Shown piece by piece: positions 33,764-40,036 of a DNA stretch of 40,036 nucleotides (its first letter is position 1; each line of letters starts with the position of its first letter). A program made the position numbers and the translations under genes. Under the pieces are notes generated by a model that saw only the letters and a program-made list of their open reading frames with translations, made no database searches and was not told where the DNA came from. Origin of the DNA: an uncultured Rhodospirillales bacterium (lineage in GTDB: Bacteria > Pseudomonadota > Alphaproteobacteria > RF32 > CAG-239); the NCBI GenBank assembly GCA_902761715.1, contig CACWLK010000015.1, positions 1 through 40,036 on the forward strand, read 5' to 3'.

Positions 33764-34537
33764 ATGGCCTATGCAATAACACAAAATAAATTTGCACCAA
33801 AATGTGCTGAATATAAAAATACCAATACTGAAAACTCACATTCGATTGCTTTTGACAAATGTAATTTTAGGTGTGCATTTTGCGGACTGACCAGAAAACG
33901 GCGTACAAATTTGAAAAATTATTCGGCAGAGGAATTTGAAGAAAAAGTAAAACAACTGATAAAACAAGGACGCAGCTTTAAATTTACCGGCGGAGAACCG
34001 ACATTAAACCCAGATTTGGCGAGAGATTTGAAGATAGCAAAAAAATATGGCGGAAAAATATATTTGGATACAAATGCCTCCAACCCTGAAAAAATAAAGG
34101 CATTGGCAAACGATGGTTTGATTGATGTTATCGGAATTTCGCTGAAGGGGCTGTCTGCCGATGAGGCGGTCAAAACAGCCGGAATTGCAAACAAAAAACT
34201 CTGCTGGGACAATGTTTTTGAAACAATCGATTTTTTAGCTGAACAGCCAAATATTCGCACAATTATAACATATGTTTTGACCAAACCGGAAGAAACAGAG
34301 CAAACGTTGGAGAAATTTGCCGAATTGCTTAAGCCATATCCGCATGTGTATATAAAAATAAATAACCTTTTTCCGAATGACGTGGCAAGTGAAAACGGTT
34401 TGTCCCCTTTGAAAGAAGATTGTTATTTTGCGGAGCTGAAAAAGTTTGTTTCAAGACATGCGGAATACAGAGGGAGAATAATTTTGATTCCGTCAATGGA
34501 TGCCATGACGAATTATTCAGCAATAGAGTTCTATTAA
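33764..34537 (+). CDS. Radical SAM enzyme 3, minimal type without SPASM domain
   Basis: 257 residues from the ATG at 33764, which has AAGGAG seven bases upstream; a longer frame from 33674 would lie inside the methyltransferase gene. The motif CNFRCAFC (Cys33, Cys37, Cys40) is followed by FKFTGGEPTL. There is no cysteine-rich C-terminal domain, so only one iron-sulfur cluster is expected. Size and layout resemble activating-enzyme-like or MoaA-like radical SAM proteins. In this operon it may carry out a third modification, or act on an enzyme or cofactor. Last gene of the proposed RiPP operon; the STAS gene follows after 110 bp. Confidence 0.88.
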   Translation: MAYAITQNKFAPKCAEYKNTNTENSHSIAFDKCNFRCAFCGLTRKRRTNLKNYSAEEFEEKVKQLIKQGRSFKFTGGEPTLNPDLARDLKIAKKYGGKIYLDTNASNPEKIKALANDGLIDVIGISLKGLSADEAVKTAGIANKKLCWDNVFETIDFLAEQPNIRTIITYVLTKPEETEQTLEKFAELLKPYPHVYIKINNLFPNDVASENGLSPLKEDCYFAELKKFVSRHAEYRGRIILIPSMDAMTNYSAIEFY

Positions 34538-34647
34538 AGAATATTTTTTGAGTAATTTAAAAAATTATCAAGATTTTAACGATTGTATTTTATTATCAGG
34601 ATGAATAATGATTTTGCCTGAATTACAAAAAAGCAGAGGAACAAACT

Positions 34648-34965
34648 ATGGCAGAGATGAATAAGCAATTGCGAATCGAACAAAAACGTGAAGGCGACAA
34701 GTTGTCTTGCAAATTGACAGGTTGGATGGACCCTAACACTTCTCCAGATTTGCTCAACAAAATAGATTTGAGTGGCATTAAGTCGTTAGTGCTGGATATG
34801 GGAGGAGTAGAATATGTATTTTCGGCAGGTTTACGATCAATCTTGATGTTGCAAAAATTACTCGAGTTTCAGGGCGGAAGCATTAAGTTAATTAATTTAT
34901 CAGATGATGTTCGCAGTATTTTTGAATGCACAGGATTGGATAGTCTCTTAGAGCCTAAAGCATGA
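34648..34965 (+). CDS. STAS-domain anti-sigma-factor-antagonist-like protein
   Basis: 105 residues, a single STAS domain: KLSCKLTGWMDPNTSPDLLNKI, then LDMGGVEYVFSAGLRSILMLQKLLEFQGG and IKLINLSDDVRSIFECTGLDSLL. The serine in FSAGL corresponds to the residue phosphorylated in SpoIIAA/RsbV proteins, and the otherwise usual D-S-S-G-L is F-S-A-G-L here. It would switch between phosphorylated and free forms and titrate a kinase/anti-sigma partner. AGAGGAAC lies before the ATG. Its stop overlaps the start of the downstream sensor gene (ATGA), a classic coupled pair. Confidence 0.85.
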   Translation: MAEMNKQLRIEQKREGDKLSCKLTGWMDPNTSPDLLNKIDLSGIKSLVLDMGGVEYVFSAGLRSILMLQKLLEFQGGSIKLINLSDDVRSIFECTGLDSLLEPKA

Positions 34966-37313
34966 AAAATTTTGTAAAATCGTGGTTTGGCAAACATTCT
35001 ATAAAATTCAAGTTGAACTTGAGCATTTTAACTTGCGTTTTCTTGTGTTTTTTGGGACTGATGATTATTATTTCAAAAAAATCAGAACCGATTATAAAAG
35101 AACAAATAGATGAAATAGCTCAAAAGTCGGTTGAAATGTATGCCGCAGATTTTGCACATTTGATTACTGATGCCGAGCAAATTATTATAAACACTAAAAA
35201 CGCCTTATCCCAGATATCTAAAGATGACACCAAAACTTTAAATGTAGTTTTGAGTTCGGCAATAAAAACAGTTTATCACTCAGAATTGAGCTTTAGCGGA
35301 GGTTGGGTTTATATTTTCCCGCCGGAGAATGTGTCGCAAGGCAAGCTATATTCAGTAATAGATAATGATGATGGTTTGATCAGTTTCAAGACCGAAAAAA
35401 TTGAAAATTTTTATCACCATTTTCCATGGTTTAAGACTGTTCCTAGAGAAGAAAAAATTTTTTGGTCAGAGCCTTATCGTGATATAGAAACCGGAGAAGT
35501 CGTAGTAACTTGTTTGATGCCATTTAAGTTTTGGGGGCAAAAAGAGTTGAACGGTTTGGTAGCTTTGACGATAGATTTGTCAGAAATGCACCGTAACAGT
35601 TTGAAAGGCTCATCGTTCTACCGCAGCGGAAAGTTGCTTTTGTTGTCAAAGACAGGATTGTATGTAAATCACCCTAACCCCAACGTGGCCTTACGATTAA
35701 CCATTTTCCAGTTATCTCGGATGATGAAACTGCCGCAGTTGGGACTGGTAGGCAAGCATTTGGTAGCAGGAAAATCGGGACAAGCGGAAATTCCATATTC
35801 GTCAGTAGTTGACGGTCCGGCAATTTTCTTTTATGCGCCGATAAAAAACATCGGATGGGGTTTTTGTTTGGTATATGCAAAAGACGAACTCTTAAAACCG
35901 ATCAGACAGTTTAAGTGGATTGTTGGTTTGTCACTTTTGATGTTTGTTGCCTTGATGTTAGTGATAACCGAAAGAATAGGTCACCACTCAGTGGGACAGT
36001 TGATTACGTTGTGTGATGTGGCAGAAAAATATGGTAAAGGCGATTTTTCTGAAAACTTTGATGAAATGCCGACATCATCAGAGATCAACAGATTGGCAAC
36101 CGCAATTGCTGATATGAAATCAGATATTTTGGAGTATGTTAACAAAGAAAAAGAAGGAGCCGCAGAACGACAAAAGAATGAGAGTGAGCTCGAAATTGCC
36201 CGACACATTCAAAAGTCAGCATTGTCAACAAAATATCCGAAAAGCGATGCCTTTGAGATAGCCACAACGATGGTACCGGCCAGACTGGTTGCAGGTGATT
36301 TTTATGACTTTTTCTTTATTGATGACAACAAATTTGCAATTGTGATTGCCGATGTGTCAGGCAAAGGTATTCCGGCATCGTTGTATATGATGAAAGCGAT
36401 AACGTTAATCAAAAATATAAGCCGAAGCAAGATGGGGTTGGACTTTGTGTTTGAGCAAGTAAACCAACAACTGTACGAGGGCAATGATACATGTATGTTT
36501 GTTACGGCTTTTATGGCAGTGGTTGATCTGCTGACCGGCAAAGCAAAATATGTTAATGCCGGACATTTGCCGCCACTGATAAGTAACGAAAATAAAAAGA
36601 AGTTTATAAATGTAAAAACAAATGTGGCATTGGGTGTTTATGAAAACGCAACTTTTGCTGAAGAAGAAATTGATCTTGATCCGGGAGCACATTTGTTGCT
36701 ATACACCGACGGCGTAACAGAGGCCGAAAACAAAGCCAACAAACGCTATGGCAATGAAAGGTTGTTAAAGATATTCAGCAAGGCAAATTCTACACCGGCA
36801 AACAACCTCGATTTGGTTATGAAAGATGTTAAGCGGTTTATAAAAGGCAATCCGCGATCAGACGATATTGCTATGTTGGATTTTGTTTTCCACGGGTATG
36901 AACCGGGAACAATCACCATGCCGGCAAAGTTGGAAAAAGTGCAAGAATTTTTGATGTATTTGCGCGACGATATGATTGAGCACGGGTTGTCTAAAAAAGC
37001 AGTGTTTAATATGGTGATGAGTGCGGAAGAGATATTTGCAAACATTGCACGCTATGCATATGAAAGCAAAGACAATGCCATGGTGACAATAAAAACTCGC
37101 CAAGATGATGAAATGTATTATGTAAAGTTTATTGACCAAGGCAGAAAATATAACCCGCTGAAAAACGAGATGCCGGATTTGACCGTGGACATTAAACAGC
37201 GAAAAATCGGGGGACTGGGAGTGTTGTTGGTGAAAAAGCTGACTGACAGCACAAGCTATAAATGGCAAAACAAACAAAACATCCTCGAGCTCGGCGTGAA
37301 GATGAAGAAGTAA
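34962..37313 (+). CDS. Membrane sensor with PP2C/SpoIIE phosphatase and RsbW-like kinase domains
   Basis: 783 residues. First membrane segment about 17-40, then a large periplasmic Cache-type sensor domain to about 318, with the strand-rich pattern GGWVYIFPPEN...PWFKTVPREEKIFWSEPYRD seen in double-Cache domains. The second membrane segment is about 320-338 and a HAMP linker follows. A SpoIIE phosphatase (about 410-640) keeps the metal acids in GDFYD, ADVSGKG, YTDGVTEAE and SDDIAM. A C-terminal HATPase (about 645-783) has the N box MSAEEIFANIARYAYES, G1 FIDQG and G2 GGLGVLLVKK. It therefore holds both the phosphatase and the kinase for the STAS protein in one chain, controlled by a periplasmic signal. 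Such partner-switching modules regulate sigma factors or enzymes. Confidence 0.88.
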   Translation: MKNFVKSWFGKHSIKFKLNLSILTCVFLCFLGLMIIISKKSEPIIKEQIDEIAQKSVEMYAADFAHLITDAEQIIINTKNALSQISKDDTKTLNVVLSSAIKTVYHSELSFSGGWVYIFPPENVSQGKLYSVIDNDDGLISFKTEKIENFYHHFPWFKTVPREEKIFWSEPYRDIETGEVVVTCLMPFKFWGQKELNGLVALTIDLSEMHRNSLKGSSFYRSGKLLLLSKTGLYVNHPNPNVALRLTIFQLSRMMKLPQLGLVGKHLVAGKSGQAEIPYSSVVDGPAIFFYAPIKNIGWGFCLVYAKDELLKPIRQFKWIVGLSLLMFVALMLVITERIGHHSVGQLITLCDVAEKYGKGDFSENFDEMPTSSEINRLATAIADMKSDILEYVNKEKEGAAERQKNESELEIARHIQKSALSTKYPKSDAFEIATTMVPARLVAGDFYDFFFIDDNKFAIVIADVSGKGIPASLYMMKAITLIKNISRSKMGLDFVFEQVNQQLYEGNDTCMFVTAFMAVVDLLTGKAKYVNAGHLPPLISNENKKKFINVKTNVALGVYENATFAEEEIDLDPGAHLLLYTDGVTEAENKANKRYGNERLLKIFSKANSTPANNLDLVMKDVKRFIKGNPRSDDIAMLDFVFHGYEPGTITMPAKLEKVQEFLMYLRDDMIEHGLSKKAVFNMVMSAEEIFANIARYAYESKDNAMVTIKTRQDDEMYYVKFIDQGRKYNPLKNEMPDLTVDIKQRKIGGLGVLLVKKLTDSTSYKWQNKQNILELGVKMKK

Positions 37314-37373
37314 GAAACTGCTGAAGAAATGCAAAAAAAACGAGGAACGGCGAAAGGAATGGGGATTATACCA

Positions 37374-37712
37374 TTAATCGCAAATTTTAGCTGCAATATT
37401 GAGTTGCAACTTATCTACTACAATACTAATGCAATTAGGGTAAAAGATAAATTTATAAAATTCACAATCCTTAAATCTCATAACAGCTTTTTGCAATAAA
37501 CTATAGTCGCTGATAGCATATTTTTCTTTCAAATTATGTTGTTTCCCGGTTACATTCATTATTTTAACAGGAAGTTCAATATCTCTATAAACTAATAAAA
37601 CACTATCATCATATATTTCAATATAAAGAACAGATTTACGCCCTCGCTGTAAATTTTTCTTTATATGTAACATCTGTTTTCGAATATCATCTCCGCAAAT
37701 ATCTAACTCCAT
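37374..37712 (-). CDS. Hypothetical protein, 112 residues
   Basis: A small soluble protein (MELDICGDDIRKQMLHIKK...) with alternating hydrophobic and charged segments, no signal peptide and no motif I recognise. GGGAG lies about eight bases before the ATG. It is convergent with the sensor gene and 34 bp downstream of the DNA methyltransferase-like gene on the same strand, so it might belong with that system. AT content is high, as in the neighbouring restriction genes. Low information: could be an accessory gene of the restriction system or unrelated. Confidence 0.55.
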   Translation of the reverse strand: MELDICGDDIRKQMLHIKKNLQRGRKSVLYIEIYDDSVLLVYRDIELPVKIMNVTGKQHNLKEKYAISDYSLLQKAVMRFKDCEFYKFIFYPNCISIVVDKLQLNIAAKICD

Positions 37713-37746
37713 TATGCATCTCCCAGATATCAGTTATAAATTACAA

Positions 37747-40036
37747 TTATACTATTTTTTTATTCTTATTTTTTGATTTTATTAAAGGAACAGTACATTG
37801 TTCATAAAGGTTAAATAGAAATTCCATGCGTTCAGCATCGGAAGCAAAAGATTTTTTTCCGTAGCAAGCATCAACGGCTTTATCTAATTCATTATGTGCT
37901 TTGGTTAAATCTGCCGGCATGGTTTCCGGGTTATACAGAATAGCAAGCGAACAATCCGGATATTTAGCACGCACATCAAGCACCTTTTGCGCTAACTCTT
38001 TAACCTTATCTTTTTGTTTTTCAGTTGGGTTTAGCGGCCAAGGGAAGTTGTTGTAAACAATCTTATTTGAATATCTGTAACGACTTTCCAATCGTCCACA
38101 AACATATTTCATCCAAGTCATATGCATAATTGAGGTCAATACCCCAAACTCGTAAAGGGTTGCATGAGGTATTATAGAACAACTGTTTGTTGGAATATAA
38201 TCGTTACTCAAGAAACCTAAGGGAATATATTTTCTGCGCTCTGATGAAGTTAACGGAATTAATAAATAATTTTCACCAATATCTTTAATTTCAGCAAATA
38301 AGGAAGGCATGTTTGCTAATTTGCGTGTAGCCTCCTTTTTACTATTTAATCGAAAATCTTTAACTTTTTGAATTTGCTTTTTTAGATATAAACTTTTTCC
38401 TATTTCGTTTGGATTAGCATCTTTTAACCATAGGCACCAGCGTATTTTGTTGTTGATATATTCCTCCGCACCTATCAGATATTTAATATAAGATTTTAAG
38501 TTCGGTTCTTGTGCAAGCAATGAATTCAGTTGTTCTAATGTTTCGATTATCAAATTTCCTCCCTCAACAGGCTTTCCACCTGAAATCATCGGCATTACAT
38601 TACAAATTGGATTTGTGATGGATAGCATACAAATATCTTTTGCATCGACAAGGTATGGGTTTATATTTTTTACTAAAATTTCATGAGCATCACCCTTGAT
38701 ATTATGATAATCAAAAATGCGTTTTTTATCCGTATCAAAGCAAGCAAATCCGATAATAACACAATGAACATGAGCTTTTCCACTGGCTTCACTATCCCAA
38801 ACAAATGTGCGGTGGGCAAAATGGATTTTTATGTCAAGTTTAAATAACTCAGACCATAATATACCTACTTGTTCGCCTTGTGTAATTGAATTTGTTGAAA
38901 CAAAGGCTACCTTTATATTGCTGTTTTGTATATATTCTGCTGCTTTCATATACCAAGCAGTCACATAATCTAACAAACCTGCCCCTGTAATATTATGAAA
39001 CACAGATAGAACTTCTTGACTTTGCTCCTCTGTTTGTAGTTGCTTTCCAAAGAAAGGCGGATTACCTAAAATATAAGAAAGCTCTTCTGGTTTGACCACA
39101 TCCTTCCAATCGGTTGTCAGTGCATTACCGCAGAGAATATGGGCTGTTTTCTTTAACGGAATACGGGCAAAATACTGTCCAAAAGCCTTTGAAACTTCAA
39201 TATTCATCTGGTGGTCGCAAATCCACATGGCAACCTCGGCAATTTTCGCTGGGAATTCTTCAATTTCAATACCGTAAAAATTATCGACATCAATCATAGA
39301 CATAATGGAAGAATCCAACTCTAGATTTTGTTCTTTTTTGACATAGAGTTCTTTTAGTACTTCTAATTCCAATTGTCTGAGTTCGCGATATGAAATCACC
39401 AAAAAGTTTCCACAGCCACAGGCAGGGTCCAAAAATTTCAATCCGGCCAGCTTCTTTTGAAATTCTTTCAATCTTGCATTTTTAGAATTTGACTTATCCT
39501 TCTTTAATTTTTCAAATTCAGCTTTCAAGTCATCCAAAAATAATGGAGAAATGGTCTTCATAATATTTTTTTCGGTGGTATAATGCTCACCGAGTGTCCG
39601 CCGTTTTTCTTTATCGGCAACGCATTGAAACAGTGATCCGAAGATTGCCGGTGAAACACCATTCCATGTGTAATAACAACAATCTAATAAAGCCTTTCGC
39701 ATTTTGCTGTCAAATGAAGGAATCCGAACGGTTCTGTCAAATAATGATCCATTAATATACGGAAATTGTGCTAAATCCTCATCTAGATTTTTTTGCCGTT
39801 TTTCTATTGGCGTATTTAAGACATCAAACAACTGAGAAACCCACATGCCTGTATCAGAGCCATCTTCTTTTGTCCGTTCTTCAATCAGTTGCTTAAAGAT
39901 ATCACGTTCAAAAATACCGGTATCATCAGCAAACATGCAAAACAAAAGGCGAACTAAAAATAGTTCCAAATCGTGTTGAGTATAGCCACTTTCTTTTAAG
40001 GCATCATAAAGCTTACCCATTAGTTCAGATGCTTCA
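37747..40036 (-). CDS. MmeI-like type IIL/IIG DNA methyltransferase-endonuclease, N-terminus outside window
   Basis: The frame stays open to the last base (…EASEL before MGKLYDAL), so the N-terminal part lies beyond the window and the ATG at 40020 is internal. Visible in order: a helical connector with QHDLELFLVRLLFCMFADDTGIF, characteristic of the MmeI group; the methyltransferase domain with motif I LKFLDPACGCGNFLVISYREL, the acidic GIEIEEFPAKIAEVAMW and catalytic NPPF (ILGNPPFFGKQ), an N6-adenine type; then a target-recognition region (about 505-650 of the visible chain) and a C-terminal helical part. Full MmeI-type enzymes also carry an N-terminal PD-(D/E)xK nuclease domain, which cannot be checked here. 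It could be a self-contained restriction-modification enzyme. Confidence 0.85.
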   Translation of the reverse strand, partial: EASELMGKLYDALKESGYTQHDLELFLVRLLFCMFADDTGIFERDIFKQLIEERTKEDGSDTGMWVSQLFDVLNTPIEKRQKNLDEDLAQFPYINGSLFDRTVRIPSFDSKMRKALLDCCYYTWNGVSPAIFGSLFQCVADKEKRRTLGEHYTTEKNIMKTISPLFLDDLKAEFEKLKKDKSNSKNARLKEFQKKLAGLKFLDPACGCGNFLVISYRELRQLELEVLKELYVKKEQNLELDSSIMSMIDVDNFYGIEIEEFPAKIAEVAMWICDHQMNIEVSKAFGQYFARIPLKKTAHILCGNALTTDWKDVVKPEELSYILGNPPFFGKQLQTEEQSQEVLSVFHNITGAGLLDYVTAWYMKAAEYIQNSNIKVAFVSTNSITQGEQVGILWSELFKLDIKIHFAHRTFVWDSEASGKAHVHCVIIGFACFDTDKKRIFDYHNIKGDAHEILVKNINPYLVDAKDICMLSITNPICNVMPMISGGKPVEGGNLIIETLEQLNSLLAQEPNLKSYIKYLIGAEEYINNKIRWCLWLKDANPNEIGKSLYLKKQIQKVKDFRLNSKKEATRKLANMPSLFAEIKDIGENYLLIPLTSSERRKYIPLGFLSNDYIPTNSCSIIPHATLYEFGVLTSIMHMTWMKYVCGRLESRYRYSNKIVYNNFPWPLNPTEKQKDKVKELAQKVLDVRAKYPDCSLAILYNPETMPADLTKAHNELDKAVDACYGKKSFASDAERMEFLFNLYEQCTVPLIKSKNKNKKIV

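Noticed and set aside
34608..34664. An 18-codon frame (MILPELQKSRGTNYGRDE) just before the STAS gene
   Set aside because: It overlaps the STAS start, has only a weak AGGA, and contains no cysteine or crosslinkable pattern; most likely chance.
24039..40036. CRISPR array, insertion sequence or integrase
   Set aside because: No regularly spaced repeats were seen and no reading frame resembles a transposase or site-specific recombinase.

Overview
The window comes from a Gram-negative bacterium of moderate-to-low GC. It has an autotransporter with an outer-membrane barrel, a TolC-like outer-membrane lipoprotein and a VirB8-like inner-membrane protein. Together with the housekeeping genes, this would fit a host-associated proteobacterium, perhaps an alphaproteobacterium of the gut type. 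That assignment is inference only, because no rRNA or ribosomal protein is present.

Layout. 1-4240: end of an autotransporter, a TolC-like lipoprotein with an Ig/cadherin-like tail, and a VirB8-like protein. 4243-9412: oligoendopeptidase F, a small membrane protein, a stand-alone GlmU-type nucleotidyltransferase and a DUF2207 membrane protein. 9411-20469 (minus strand): a tightly packed run of two related membrane proteins, dnaE, a 51-residue lipoprotein, a small membrane protein, an M49-like metallopeptidase, a MEMO/AMMECR1 fusion, a HAD phosphatase and serS. 20564-24038: trpS, a single-chain glycyl-tRNA synthetase, a HAD hydrolase and tRNA-Gln(TTG).

Accessory DNA starts exactly at the 3' end of tRNA-Gln. 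A 4.2 kb segment (24039-28263), bounded by an 11-bp repeat of the tRNA end, holds a type IIS restriction-modification pair: an AlwI/BstNBI-like endonuclease and a two-domain adenine methyltransferase. It is followed by a sugar-nucleotide epimerase with its own promoter and terminator, a small coiled protein and a secreted protein with about 20 cysteines.

The most interesting part is 30629-34537, a compact operon that looks like an undescribed RiPP pathway. It has a radical SAM/SPASM enzyme, a 19-residue peptide gene (MEEMILEEETTSCMECWCD) with a near-perfect ribosome binding site, a second radical SAM/SPASM enzyme, a SAM methyltransferase and a third radical SAM enzyme. A perfect 15-bp inverted repeat brackets the peptide gene. 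Just downstream are a STAS protein and a membrane sensor carrying both a PP2C phosphatase and an RsbW-like kinase domain, i.e. a partner-switching module that might control nearby genes. The window closes with a small unknown gene and the C-terminal part of an MmeI-like DNA methyltransferase/endonuclease that runs off the edge.

All functional calls are by eye from motifs. No database search or structure prediction was run.
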